Below, in pieces: positions 17,100-26,686 of a stretch of DNA of 64,000 nucleotides. The notes under the pieces are model-generated. The model was given only the letters and a program-made list of their open reading frames with translations, did no database searches and was not told the origin of the DNA. The stretch comes from Mesorhizobium sp. LHD-90. Its GTDB lineage: Bacteria; Pseudomonadota; Alphaproteobacteria; Rhizobiales; Rhizobiaceae. The DNA lies in NCBI RefSeq assembly GCF_030929505.1, contig NZ_JAVFVV010000018.1, positions 1 through 64,000 of the forward strand, given 5' to 3'. Every line of letters begins with the position of its first letter. Position 1 is the first letter of the stretch. Position numbers and translations under genes: made by a program.

Positions 17100-17667
17100 A
17101 ACCCGCCTTGATCACCTGCGGCATGGCGACCGCGGCAAGGTCGGCATCGGCCGCCAGCGGCGTGTCGTAGAAGACGAGCACCAGCCGCATCGGGCCGCTG
17201 CCGCCGGTTGCCAGCCAGTTGCCCGGCGATGCCCGTGCGTCGACGGTGATCAGCAGCGAATCGTCCGGCAGGTAGAGCACGTCGCGGGAACTCAGGAATT
17301 CCGGGCTTTGCAAGTCGGAGGAAGACGCCTGCATCGGCCGGCCGGCGGCGTGTAGTGTCCACAGCCGCGCCGCCGGCAGCGCGCCCTCGACCGTATAGGA
17401 ACACTCGCGCCGCAAGGTGTCGCCCGCCGAATCCCGCGTCGCGACGAAGGCAAGTCCCTCGGCACGGCCAAGCGGCAACAACCCGTCGCGCGCGGCGCGT
17501 GCCTTTGCGTAGGGGTCGGCATCCGCTGAGGCCGCGTTGGGATAGACGGTCCAGCCGCCGACGCGGACCGGGCCGGTGAGCGCGTCCAGCGCCACCAGTA
17601 CACTCGCCGCACCGCCGCCGATGGCGACGGCAAGGGCAAGCAGCGTGAGCAGGACGGTCCTCAGCAT
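17089..17667 (-). CDS. DUF1214-like exported or membrane-anchored protein
   Basis: A 192-residue protein with a single N-terminal hydrophobic segment (about residues 3-27) and a domain containing GGWTVYPNAASADADPYAKA, ARAARDGLLPLGRAEG and WTLHAAGR, matching short DUF1214 proteins. AGGA precedes the ATG at 17667. It overlaps the downstream DUF1254-like gene by 11 bp, so the two are translated together. The function is unknown; the shared membrane topology suggests a complex. Confidence 0.72.
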   Translation of the reverse strand: MLRTVLLTLLALAVAIGGGAASVLVALDALTGPVRVGGWTVYPNAASADADPYAKARAARDGLLPLGRAEGLAFVATRDSAGDTLRRECSYTVEGALPAARLWTLHAAGRPMQASSSDLQSPEFLSSRDVLYLPDDSLLITVDARASPGNWLATGGSGPMRLVLVFYDTPLAADADLAAVAMPQVIKAGCGG

Positions 17668-17775
17668 CGATCCTGGCGTATCGCGTGGGCGGCGTGAGGG
17701 CAAGCAGCCTGCAACGGCCCTCCCCGCGCCGTAGTTTTCCCGGAGCGTGCCCTCATGCGTGCTTCCCCAATCGCC

Positions 17776-19932
17776 TCACAACGCCGACAGCGTCTCCGGC
17801 TCCTTCGGCAGCGCGATGACGGGCGCGTCGCGAAACGTCTTGGCGAGTTCCCGCAAAAAAATCGTGGTCGCGCCCGAAAGCACTGCGGGGCTGGGCGACG
17901 TGCCGGCTGCGGCTTCTGCGAGGCGGCGTTTTTCGGCCTCGGCGGCGCGGGCCGCAATGTCGGCGTCGACGAAGGGCTTTTCGATGCCCGGGATGGCTTT
18001 GAGTTCGACGTCGCGGTGCGCATAGATCATCAGCCGCTGCCAGACCATGGCCGGCAGCGAGCCGCCGGTCATTTCCTTGGTGGGCGAAAAGTCGTCATTG
18101 CCGAGCCAGACGGCGGCCGTGTAGTTGCCGGTGAAGCCGACATACCAGGCGTCGCGGTAGGATTGCGTCGTGCCCGTCTTGCCGGCCGAGCGGATGTAGG
18201 GCAGGGCGGCGCGTTTCGCCGTGCCGACCTCGGGAATCTGCACCAGGATCGAGTTCATCGACTTCATCGCCTGTTCCGACAGGACGCGTTTCGGGCGAGG
18301 TGCATCGCGCGCATATTCGTAGAAGACTTCGCCCGAATGCGTCGACAGTTGCAGGATGGCGTGGCGCGTGCCGGCAAAGCCGCCATTGGCGAAGGTGTTG
18401 TAGCCGGTCGCCTGGTCCATCACCGTCATGCCCGAGGTGCCAAGCACCATGGTCTTGTGGCCGTTGAGCGGCGATTCGACGCCCATCGCCTCGGCCATGG
18501 CCTTGATCGGCGGGATCGACAGATGGTCCTTGGCGAGCCTGACCGGCACGGTGTTGATGGAGCGGATGAGCGCCGAGGCCAGCGTGGTGCGGCCGGAATA
18601 GCTGCGGCCGTAATTCTTCGGCTGCCAGCCTCCCCAGTTGATCGGCCCGTCGGAAACGATCGAATCCGGCTTGAAACCGTGCTCCATGGCGGTGGCATAG
18701 ACATAGGGCTTGAACGACGAGCCGGTCTGGCGCAGGGCGCGGGTGGCGCGGTTGAACTGGCTCTCGCCATAGTCGCGGCCGCCGACGATGGCGCGCACCG
18801 AGCCGTCTGTGTCGAGCACCACGATCGCACCCTCGCTGACGCGATAGTCCTTGCCGTGCTGGCGCAGGTTGAATTCGAGCGATTCCTCCGCCGCCCGCTG
18901 GAGGTCGAGGTCGATGGTGGTGCGCGCCACGACGGAGCGGTGGCCGGTCGGCCCGGCGATGCGCTTCACCTCGTCGAAGGCGTAGTCGAGGAAATAGTCG
19001 GGGCTGTTCTGCTTGCCGCGGTCGACGATGTCGGCAGGATGCAGGCGGGCCGACAGAACCTGGCCCTCGGTCATGAAGCCGCTGTCGACCAGATTGTCGA
19101 GCACCACATTGGCGCGGGCGCGCGCAGCCGGCAGGTTGATGTGCGGCGCGTATTTCGCAGGGGCCTTGAATAGGCCGGCTAGCATCGCCGCCTCGGCGAG
19201 GTTCAAATCCTTCACTTCCTTGCCGAAATAGAAGTCGGCGGCGGCCGCGATGCCGAACGTGCCGCCGCCCATATACGCTCGGTCGAGATAGAGCTGCAAG
19301 ATCTCCTTCTTGGATAGGTTGGCCTCCAGCCAGATCGCCAGAAACGCCTCCTTGACCTTACGCTCGATGGTGCGTTCGTTGGAGAGGAACAGGTTCTTGG
19401 CGAGCTGCTGGGTGATCGAGGAACCTCCCTGCACCACGGAATTGGCGCGCAGGTTCTCGGTCATGGCGCGCGCCAGACCGGGAAAGTCGATGCCGTAATG
19501 CTCGTAGAAGCGGCGGTCCTCGGTGGCGAGCACCGCCTTTACGACATGGTCCGGCATCGCGTCGACTGGCACGGAATCGCGCTGGATGATGCCGCGCTGG
19601 CCGATCTCCTTGCCGTTGCGGTCGGTGAAGGTGACGGCGAAGTCGCCCTGCCTGCGCCAGTCGCCCTTGGTCTCCTCGAAGGCAGGCAGTGCCAGCGCCA
19701 GCATCACCACCGACCCGGCCGCGCCGAGCGCCACGATCTCGCCGAAGATTTCGACCGGCACACGCCGCCAGCCCGAGACGCGGAAACGGCGGAAGAATAT
19801 GGTGAGGTTCTCGTAGGCTTCGCCGAGCCTGAAGCCGGTCTCGTAGACGGTGGAATCGATCCATGCGTCGATGGCGAGCAGGATGCCGGCCTTCGGCACC
19901 TTGGGTCTGTTTTGGCTCAGTGGATCGTCCAT
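17776..19932 (-). CDS. Class A penicillin-binding protein (PBP1 family)
   Basis: A 718-residue bifunctional cell-wall synthase that polymerises lipid II and cross-links peptides. The N-terminal cytoplasmic part is followed by a membrane segment (about 65-85). The transglycosylase domain shows ATEDRRFYEHYG, GGSSITQQLAKN and RKVKEAFLA. The transpeptidase domain shows the catalytic serine in TGSSFKPY, SxN in RSINTVP and KTGTT. The start at 19932 has a weak site; an ATG at 19974 would add 14 residues. The C-terminal tail is Ala-rich. It stands alone. Confidence 0.93.
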   Translation of the reverse strand: MDDPLSQNRPKVPKAGILLAIDAWIDSTVYETGFRLGEAYENLTIFFRRFRVSGWRRVPVEIFGEIVALGAAGSVVMLALALPAFEETKGDWRRQGDFAVTFTDRNGKEIGQRGIIQRDSVPVDAMPDHVVKAVLATEDRRFYEHYGIDFPGLARAMTENLRANSVVQGGSSITQQLAKNLFLSNERTIERKVKEAFLAIWLEANLSKKEILQLYLDRAYMGGGTFGIAAAADFYFGKEVKDLNLAEAAMLAGLFKAPAKYAPHINLPAARARANVVLDNLVDSGFMTEGQVLSARLHPADIVDRGKQNSPDYFLDYAFDEVKRIAGPTGHRSVVARTTIDLDLQRAAEESLEFNLRQHGKDYRVSEGAIVVLDTDGSVRAIVGGRDYGESQFNRATRALRQTGSSFKPYVYATAMEHGFKPDSIVSDGPINWGGWQPKNYGRSYSGRTTLASALIRSINTVPVRLAKDHLSIPPIKAMAEAMGVESPLNGHKTMVLGTSGMTVMDQATGYNTFANGGFAGTRHAILQLSTHSGEVFYEYARDAPRPKRVLSEQAMKSMNSILVQIPEVGTAKRAALPYIRSAGKTGTTQSYRDAWYVGFTGNYTAAVWLGNDDFSPTKEMTGGSLPAMVWQRLMIYAHRDVELKAIPGIEKPFVDADIAARAAEAEKRRLAEAAAGTSPSPAVLSGATTIFLRELAKTFRDAPVIALPKEPETLSAL

Positions 19933-20240
19933 CAAGGGCGCCCGGCCTGTTACGCGACTACATTTCCTGCCCATGCAGGCATTTTCAGGGCGAAGAAATT
20001 CAGCGTTTTATCGGCGAAAAGTCGGGATGAAGGCAAGCGCAGGCGATGCCGGCGCGGGGATTTTTCGACGGAGCGGTGAATCGGGCTGGAGCCTGGCGGA
20101 TGGATGCGCGAACGCTGCCCGGGACAGTTTGGCCAGCCCAGGCGTCGCACGGCGTTGCTGGCGCAAAGGCGCGGCAAGGTGAGTTGCCGCGCCTCAGGAG
20201 GCAGCATTTCGGGAGCGTCGGGGCCGGCGCTCGTCGGGGC
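19933..20240. other. Intergenic region between RTX and PBP genes, no gene seen
   Basis: This 308-bp stretch lies between the RTX stop and the PBP start, both on the minus strand. It should carry the PBP promoter and the RTX terminator. The only structure noted is a short duplicated GTCGGGGCC near 20218-20240. Confidence 0.4.
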
Positions 20241-22478
20241 CTACACGACCTGGAAATCCCCCGCCGCAATAGCCGGCAGTCCAGTGAGCGTGGCGAAGTG
20301 GATGGCGGCACCCGCACCATTGCCGTCTGCGTCGTAGAAGAGTTTGCCGGTGTCGGTCTCATAGACGATGCGGTCGTCGGCGTCGCCGGCAAGGCCGGTC
20401 GTGTTGGCGCTGAAGGCGGTAGCGGCCAGCGCCCCGGTCGCCGTCAGCGCCTTGAACACGGCGTTTTCCAGATTGACCGTATCGTCGACAGCCTTGAAAT
20501 CGGCGATCGCGTCGACATTGCCTGCGGCGTTGAGCGCGGTGTCGAAGACAAAAATGTCCTTGCCCGAATTGCCGGTGAGCTTGTCGTTGCCGCCCAGTCC
20601 GCGGATGGTGTCGTTGCCCAGCCCGCCCTGGATCGCGTTGCTGGCGCCGTTGCCGGCGAGCGTGTCGTTGAAATCCGAGCCGAACAGGTTTTCGATGGAG
20701 GAGAATGTGTCGCCCTTGGCCTCGCCGGCGTTGAGAGAGGGGTCGGCAAGGCTGACGGCGACGCCGGCGGTGGCGAGTTTGTAGGAGGCGGTGTCGGTGC
20801 CGGCCCCGCCGCTGATGTAGTCGGCGCCGAGGCCGCCGCGCAGTGTGTCGTTGCCGTCGCCGCCGGAGAGCCTGTCGTCGCCGGCAAGGCCGCTGAGCGT
20901 GTCGGTGCCGGCACCGCCCTCGATATGGTTGGCGGAGGCATTGCCCTCCAGCGTGTCGTTGAAGGCCGAACCTTCGAGGTTCTCGATGGAGTTGAACGTG
21001 TCGCCCTTGGCCTCGCCGGCGTTGAGCGAGGCATCGGCGAGGTTGACTCTGACGGCGACGACAGCTTGCGCATAGGAGGCGGTGTCGCGGCCGGTTCCGC
21101 CGCTGAGGTAGTCGGCGCCGAGGCCGCCGATGAGAAGGTCGATGCCGTCTCCGCCGAACAGTTTGTCATTGCCAGCGGCCCCCCCCAGCGCGTCATTTCC
21201 ACCTAGGCCCGTGAACGTGTCGGCGAAGGCACCACCGGTGACGTTTTCGGCTGTGGCATCGCCGATGTAGCGTGTGGCGTCAAATATCTGTGCGTGCACG
21301 GCCCTGCCATTGCTGTCTCCGCCGGTGCCATTTAGGTCCGTCCAACTAATGATAAAACGACCATCGGTCAGCGCGGCTACGCTACTGCTTTGTTGACCCT
21401 TCGTGGTTGTGCCTGCAATGAACTCGCGGCCGCTTTTCGAACCATCGGCTGCGAAGACTTGTGCGCGCACGACTGCGAAATAAGGGTCGCGGTCGAACTG
21501 ACTCTCTTCTGTCCAAGTAACAACGAAACGACCGTCCTTGAGGGCCGTTGTGCTGCTGCTGTTTTGCGCACGCTCGGTTGTGCTGTTGACCAGGAATTCG
21601 CCTCCTGCCTTGGAGCCGTTCGCATTGAAGACTTGTCCTCGAATGGCCTCTGAGCTCAAATCACCACCTGTTTTGCTCTCATCGGTCCAAGTGACGACGA
21701 AGCGGCCATCGGTTAAGCCTATCGCGCTTGGCCCACCCTGGAAATTGTTAGTTGTCGTGTTTACCAGGAAGGTCCCGCCAGCCTTTGAGCCATTGGCATT
21801 AAACAATTGCGCGCGCACGGCGGAATCGCTACCGTCTCCACCACCTAGGCTGAGATCAAACCAGGTAACTATGAAGCGGCCGTCAGCTAGTGCGGCCACG
21901 TGGCTTCCGGTTTGTTGGCCCTCAATGATCGTATTGACAGGGAATTCGCCACCCTTTTTCAATCCGTCGGCGCCGAAGATTTGTCCGCGAATATCGAAGA
22001 TATTGATATTGTCATCCATATCGCTTCGGTCTGTCCACGTGAAGACGACGCGATTATTGGTCAGCGCTGCGACACTGAGGTCCCGCTGTTCGCCCATCGT
22101 AGTGGTGTTGACCAAGAGTTCGGCACCTGCTTTGGAACCATTCGCGTTGTAGAACTGTGCGCGGACGGCGGTATTGCTGGTGTCGTTTCCAGTTTGGCTC
22201 TCGTCCGTCCAGGCTACGACAAATCGTCCGTCTGACAGCGCCGTCACGCTGCTTCCATATTGATCTCCAGCGATTGTGGTATTGACCAGAAATTCTCCAC
22301 CTGCCTTCGAGCCATCGGTGTTGAAGATTTGTCCCCGTATATCGGTGTCTATTTTTGAATAATCCGTCCAGGTAACGACAAAACGCTCATCGTTCAGCGC
22401 CGTTACACTGCTATTATACTGATCCCAATTAGTCGTAGTGTTAACCAGAAATTCGCTGCCGTCCCTTTGAAACCCCAC
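20241..22478 (-). CDS. Large secreted RTX-type calcium-binding protein with seven N-terminal repeats
   Basis: A 745-residue protein. Residues 8 to about 405 are seven tandem repeats of 51-59 residues, each with a core like EFLVNTTT...ALxDGRFVVTWTD...VRAQxFNANGSKAGG. Then come RTX nonapeptides (GGNDxLxGG) in blocks with conserved spacers (LNAGEAKGDTF) to about residue 655, and a C-terminal region ending ETDTGKLFYDADGNG...AAGDFQVV, typical of type I secretion substrates. It starts at a GTG with a stop codon two codons upstream. The repeat-encoding part (21230-22478) is visibly more A+T rich than the RTX part. No type I transporter is nearby. Confidence 0.85.
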   Translation of the reverse strand: MGFQRDGSEFLVNTTTNWDQYNSSVTALNDERFVVTWTDYSKIDTDIRGQIFNTDGSKAGGEFLVNTTIAGDQYGSSVTALSDGRFVVAWTDESQTGNDTSNTAVRAQFYNANGSKAGAELLVNTTTMGEQRDLSVAALTNNRVVFTWTDRSDMDDNINIFDIRGQIFGADGLKKGGEFPVNTIIEGQQTGSHVAALADGRFIVTWFDLSLGGGDGSDSAVRAQLFNANGSKAGGTFLVNTTTNNFQGGPSAIGLTDGRFVVTWTDESKTGGDLSSEAIRGQVFNANGSKAGGEFLVNSTTERAQNSSSTTALKDGRFVVTWTEESQFDRDPYFAVVRAQVFAADGSKSGREFIAGTTTKGQQSSSVAALTDGRFIISWTDLNGTGGDSNGRAVHAQIFDATRYIGDATAENVTGGAFADTFTGLGGNDALGGAAGNDKLFGGDGIDLLIGGLGADYLSGGTGRDTASYAQAVVAVRVNLADASLNAGEAKGDTFNSIENLEGSAFNDTLEGNASANHIEGGAGTDTLSGLAGDDRLSGGDGNDTLRGGLGADYISGGAGTDTASYKLATAGVAVSLADPSLNAGEAKGDTFSSIENLFGSDFNDTLAGNGASNAIQGGLGNDTIRGLGGNDKLTGNSGKDIFVFDTALNAAGNVDAIADFKAVDDTVNLENAVFKALTATGALAATAFSANTTGLAGDADDRIVYETDTGKLFYDADGNGAGAAIHFATLTGLPAIAAGDFQVV

Positions 22479-22950
22479 GTTTTAGCCCCTTTTTCGAGTC
22501 GTTTGCGCCAAATCAGACCAAAGGACAAATTGGCGTGTGCCCTGCCTTGTAGATCGAATAAACGCATCAATCTTCGAAGACAAGGCACCGTTGAGTAGAT
22601 TTTGCATATCCGGTTTTTTGTGTCTTGTTGGTGCTCCGGCAGCCAATACCGCACAGTTTGGAGGATTTCTCCAAGGGCAGTCAATTCGATCAATATAATG
22701 GGCAATCGGTGATGTGACGCTGCGTCAGGTCCGGTTCGCCATACCCAAGGTCCAACATTTTTCACCCCCACTGGCATTCGACAAAATCGGCACCTTATCG
22801 TGTTGACCTTTCAGCGGTTTCGACCCTATTTTTCGAGGCGCGCAGAAAACCCCTTGGGCGAGCGAGAGGAGTGCTTCCCGAAACCGGTTGCGGGCGCGAC
22901 GGATGGTAACGCGATCCGGCCGGGCGGCCGGGGCAATGGGAGGAATTCAA
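22479..22950. other. Divergent intergenic region before the sugar ABC transporter
   Basis: No convincing gene is seen in 472 bp. A 124-codon minus-strand frame (22403-22777) overlaps the RTX start and lacks protein-like character. The region must hold promoters for the RTX gene and for the transporter operon; no clear operator was found. Confidence 0.4.
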
Positions 22951-23976
22951 GTGCTCGACGATCTTATCGAGGAATCCAAGACGCGCCGCGATATCTTCAA
23001 GGCGATCGGCGCCACCGCGCTTGCCGGCGCGCTGCTCGGCTCGGCGGGTTTCGACCCGGCGATGGCGCAGGAACTGAAGCCTTCGGCCAAGCCGCTGAAG
23101 GCCGCCATGGGCAATGCCGGCCTGCAGGCAAGCTGGTGCGCGCAAGGCAAGCAGGCGGCGGAAGCCTGGGCCAAGCTCATGAATGTCGAAATCACCTGGT
23201 TCGACGGTGAACTGTCCGCCACCAAGCAGCGCGCCGCGGTCGATAACCTCGCCACGCAGAAGTGGGATTTCGTCGCCCTGCAAACGTTTGGCATCGGCAC
23301 GCTCAACGACCCGATCAAGAAGGTGATCGATGCCGGTACGCCGGTGATCGCCATGGACACGATGATGGCGCCGGAAGGCCAGCTTGCGCTGCACACCTTC
23401 ATCGCGCCGGACAACATCTTCATGGGCTCGGTGGTGACCAACCAGTTGATGAAGGCGATCGGCGGCAAGGGCAACGTCGTCATGACCCAGGGCGCGCTCG
23501 GCCATACCGGCGCCCAGGGCCGCGCCAAGGGTTTCAAGGAAGTCATCGCCAACTTCCCGGACGTGAAGCTGGTGGACGACCAGCCGGCGGATTGGGACGT
23601 CACCAAGGTTGCCCGCATCTGGGAATCGCTGCTGACTAAGTATCCGGACATCGCCGGCGCCTTCTTCCACAATGACGACATGGCGCTGGCCGCGCACAAC
23701 GTCATGAAGGCCAAGGGCCGCACCGGCATCTTCATCGGCGGCGTCGACGCCATGCCGCCGGCGGTCAACGCCGTTCTCGACGGCACCATGGTCGCGACCG
23801 TGCGCAATCCGTCCTGCCGCATCCATGGCTGGGCGGTCGCGGCCGGCGTGGCCGCGGTCAACGGCGGCGAGAAGACCGGCAAGGATATCCCGAACTACAT
23901 CTGGGCCGACGGTCCGGTCATCACCGCCGAGACGGCTCCCGGCCATCTCTGGCTGCAGAAGAATTTTCTGATCTGA
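22951..23976 (+). CDS. Sugar ABC transporter periplasmic binding protein (RbsB-like)
   Basis: A 341-residue exported binding protein. A twin-arginine-type signal (KTRRDIFKAIGATALAGALL) ends at PAMAQ. The mature part is a periplasmic-binding-protein type 1 fold with ALQTFGIGTLNDPIKKVIDAG-like and FFHNDDMALAAH segments, the ribose/xylose-binding class. The GTG at 22951 is chosen because GGGAGGA lies 7 bp upstream. It is the first gene of an operon with an ATPase, a permease and dhaK-dhaL. The ligand is unknown, but the kinase genes suggest a ketotriose, ketotetrose or related polyol. Confidence 0.85.
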   Translation: MLDDLIEESKTRRDIFKAIGATALAGALLGSAGFDPAMAQELKPSAKPLKAAMGNAGLQASWCAQGKQAAEAWAKLMNVEITWFDGELSATKQRAAVDNLATQKWDFVALQTFGIGTLNDPIKKVIDAGTPVIAMDTMMAPEGQLALHTFIAPDNIFMGSVVTNQLMKAIGGKGNVVMTQGALGHTGAQGRAKGFKEVIANFPDVKLVDDQPADWDVTKVARIWESLLTKYPDIAGAFFHNDDMALAAHNVMKAKGRTGIFIGGVDAMPPAVNAVLDGTMVATVRNPSCRIHGWAVAAGVAAVNGGEKTGKDIPNYIWADGPVITAETAPGHLWLQKNFLI

Positions 23977-23988
23977 CCGGCCGCGACT

Positions 23989-25545
23989 TTGGCTGACAAC
24001 GCTTCGATAGCGGCCGGGGGCTCGACCGAGCCCCCGGCCAATTCATCCGCCGCCTCGCCTGGCGCGCCGATCCTGGAAATGGTCGGCGTGTCGAAGGCTT
24101 TTGGCGGCGTGCATGCCTTGCGCGACGTCGATTTCGACCTCGCGCCTGGCGAGATCCACGGGCTGGTCGGCGAAAACGGCGCCGGCAAGTCGACGATGAT
24201 GAAAATCATCGCCGGCGTCCATCACGGGTTCGAGGGCGACATGCGCGTCGACGGCAAGAGCGTGCATTTCCGCTCGCCGGGCGAGGCGCTGGCTGCCGGC
24301 ATCGGCATGGTGCACCAGGAACTGTCAATCGTGCCGGATTTGACGGTGGCCGAAAACGTCTTCCTCGGCGTCCAGCCGCTGGTCGCCGGCGGCGTCGTCG
24401 ACTGGCGCCGCATGCGCCGCGAGGCGAGGGTGCAGCTTAAAAGCCTCGGTCTCGACATCGAGCCGACAGCTCGCATGGGCAGCCTGCCGGTCGGCATCCA
24501 GCAGCTCGTCGAATTGTCGCGCGTGCTGTTTTCCGGCGCAAAGATCATCATTCTCGACGAGCCCACCTCCGCCCTGTCTCCGCCGGAAGTGGCGCGGCTG
24601 TTCGAGGCGCTGCGGCGGCTGAAAAGCCAGGGCCGCACCATCGTTTTCATCTCGCATTTCCTCGACGACGTGCTGGCGATCTCGGACCGCGTCACGGTGT
24701 TCCGCAACGGCCGCAAGGTGGTGACCGAGCAAACCCGGGCGTTGACCAAGGATTCCGTCATCGCCCACATGATCGGCCGCGGCGCGGCCGACATGCATAT
24801 GGGCGAAAGCTCGGAACTCAGCGGCGACGATGCCAAGCCCGTCGTGCTGGAAGCCAGCGGCTTGAGCGACGGACAGATGGTCCGCGACGTTTCGCTGAAA
24901 CTCAGGGCCGGCGAGATCACCGGCGTCTACGGCTTCATGGGTTGCGGACAGGTGGAGCTTTCCCGCGTGCTGTTCGGCAAGGGCAGCCTCAGGGCGGGCA
25001 CCTTGGCGCTGAGCGGCAAGACGGTGCGCTTCGGCTCGACGGCGTCGGCGCGCCGCGCCGGCATCGCCTACCTGCCGGAGAGCCGGCGCATGATGTTGTT
25101 CCGCACCGAGCAGGTGTTCAAGAATATTTCCATCGCCATCCTCGGCCGCATCCACCCGATCCTGCTCAAGCCGCGCAAGGAGCGGGAGATCGCCGCCCGG
25201 CACATCCAGGACCTGCAGATCAGGCCGCCGAAATCGGAGATCGCGCTCGGCAATCTATCGGGCGGCAACCAGCAGAAGGTTGCGCTGGCCAAATGGCTGA
25301 CCGAACTGCCGAAGGTGCTGATCCTGTCGGAGCCGACGCGCGGCATGGACGTCGGCGCCAAGGAGGACGTCATCCGCATCGTAAAATCGCTGCGTGATCG
25401 TGGAGTCGCCATCCTCGTGCTGTCGACCGAGCCGGAGACGATCCTGACGCTGGCCGACCGGGTAACGGTGCTGAAGCGCGGCGTGGTGGCAAAGGAATTC
25501 ACGCGCGGCCACATCGACAAGACGGACCTGCTCGATGCGGCGTAA
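23989..25545 (+). CDS. Sugar ABC transporter ATP-binding protein, two NBDs (RbsA/MglA type)
   Basis: A 518-residue fused double ATPase of the CUT2 class. NBD1 has Walker A GENGAGKST and Walker B IIILDEPTS, with the family-style signature LPVGIQQ. NBD2 has the usual degenerate P-loop (GFMGCGQVEL), a good signature LSGGNQQK, but SEPTRG instead of DEPTRG at Walker B. The likely start is TTG at 23989, 12 bp after the binding-protein stop; the conserved region begins at ILEMVGVSKAF, so a later start is possible. It powers import through the permease encoded next. Confidence 0.88.
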   Translation: MADNASIAAGGSTEPPANSSAASPGAPILEMVGVSKAFGGVHALRDVDFDLAPGEIHGLVGENGAGKSTMMKIIAGVHHGFEGDMRVDGKSVHFRSPGEALAAGIGMVHQELSIVPDLTVAENVFLGVQPLVAGGVVDWRRMRREARVQLKSLGLDIEPTARMGSLPVGIQQLVELSRVLFSGAKIIILDEPTSALSPPEVARLFEALRRLKSQGRTIVFISHFLDDVLAISDRVTVFRNGRKVVTEQTRALTKDSVIAHMIGRGAADMHMGESSELSGDDAKPVVLEASGLSDGQMVRDVSLKLRAGEITGVYGFMGCGQVELSRVLFGKGSLRAGTLALSGKTVRFGSTASARRAGIAYLPESRRMMLFRTEQVFKNISIAILGRIHPILLKPRKEREIAARHIQDLQIRPPKSEIALGNLSGGNQQKVALAKWLTELPKVLILSEPTRGMDVGAKEDVIRIVKSLRDRGVAILVLSTEPETILTLADRVTVLKRGVVAKEFTRGHIDKTDLLDAA

Positions 25546-25632
25546 GGGTCGAAGCGAGAGGTCGGCCGACGTGCGGATGTTGGTCGTGAAGCATCGGCAA
25601 GGTAAGTCAGTACAGAGGGAAACTGGTTCGAA

Positions 25633-26652
25633 ATGACCTTGCAAACCGAGACCGGCCCAAAACCCTTCGAACTGAAGCGGTTCCTCGCCGAGCAGATGCG
25701 CAACATCGCGCCGGTGTTCACGCTGATCGTGCTGGTCATCTTCTTCTCGACCCAGGCCGAGAGCTTCCGCACCTTCGATAATTTCATGAACATTTTGAGC
25801 CAGGCCTCGATCACCGGCATCATCGCCGTCGGCCTGACCTTCGTGATCCTGACCGCCGAGATCGACCTGTCGGTGGCGGCGATCGCCAACGCGATCGGGA
25901 TCCTGGTGGCCTATTTCACCATCCAGCCGGAATACGTGAACATCGCCAACCTGCCGGTGCAGGGCTGGATCGCCATCATCCTGACACTGGCGGCCTGCCT
26001 GACGCTGGGGCTGGTAACCGCCTTTGGAGTGGTGGGCATCGGCATCCCTTCCTTCATCATGACGCTTGCCATGATGCAGATAGCCAACGGCATGTCTGCC
26101 ATGCTGGTACGCGGCCAGATCGCCTACAATTTTCCCGACCTGATCACCACGCTGGGCTCCGGCACGATCCTCGGGGTCAAATGGTCGATCATCGTCTGTC
26201 TGCTGTTCATGCTGGTGGCGCATCTGGTGCTGACCTACACGCGCTTCGGCCGCTACGTGTACATGGTCGGCGGAAACCGCGAGGCGGCGGAGTTTTCCGG
26301 CGTCAACGTCAAGATGATCATCGGCGCGGTCATGGTGATTTCGGCCATGTGCTCCGGCATCGCCGGCATGATCGGCGTCGCCTATTTCGGTTCGGCGCAG
26401 CAGAACCAGTTCGACACGTTCCTGCTCGACGCCATTGCCGCGGTGGTGGTCGGCGGCACCAGCCTGTTCGGCGGGCGCGGCGGCATCGGCAACACCATTA
26501 TTGGCCTGATGGTGCTGGGTGTGTTGAACAACGGGCTCGACCACATCCAGATCGACAGTTTCCTGAAGATATTGATCCGCGGCCTGATCCTGCTGGCGGC
26601 GCTGGTGATCAATGTCTATGCGCAGAAGCTCAGGGAAAGCGCGCGCGAGTAA
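25633..26652 (+). CDS. Sugar ABC transporter permease (RbsC-like)
   Basis: A 339-residue inner-membrane permease of the BPD_transp_2 family with about nine to ten hydrophobic segments. Family features include LTFVILTAEIDLSVAA and GNREAAEFSGVNV (the coupling-helix region contacting the ATPase) and AAVVVGGTSLFGGRG. AGAGGGAA precedes the ATG. It follows the ATPase gene by 87 bp and precedes dhaK by 34 bp, so the five genes probably form one transcript. Confidence 0.88.
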   Translation: MTLQTETGPKPFELKRFLAEQMRNIAPVFTLIVLVIFFSTQAESFRTFDNFMNILSQASITGIIAVGLTFVILTAEIDLSVAAIANAIGILVAYFTIQPEYVNIANLPVQGWIAIILTLAACLTLGLVTAFGVVGIGIPSFIMTLAMMQIANGMSAMLVRGQIAYNFPDLITTLGSGTILGVKWSIIVCLLFMLVAHLVLTYTRFGRYVYMVGGNREAAEFSGVNVKMIIGAVMVISAMCSGIAGMIGVAYFGSAQQNQFDTFLLDAIAAVVVGGTSLFGGRGGIGNTIIGLMVLGVLNNGLDHIQIDSFLKILIRGLILLAALVINVYAQKLRESARE

Positions 26653-26686
26653 TTTTCCCGGCGCGGCATCGTTTCGGAGGATTGCC

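Noticed and set aside
22403-22777. A 124-codon minus-strand frame upstream of the RTX gene, possibly a missing N-terminus
   Set aside because: It is in another frame from the RTX protein and has no repeat motif, and the RTX frame itself has a stop codon two codons before its GTG start. A frameshifted N-terminus is not supported.
23989-25545. Missing LSGGQ in the first ATPase domain taken as damage
   Set aside because: The sequence LPVGIQQ at that place is within the normal variation of RbsA/MglA-type proteins, so only the Walker B change in NBD2 is reported.
25255-26544. A 429-codon minus-strand frame opposite the ABC permease
   Set aside because: The composition is typical of an antisense shadow (His, Gln, Asp and Gly-rich), and the permease on the other strand has clear membrane segments and family motifs.
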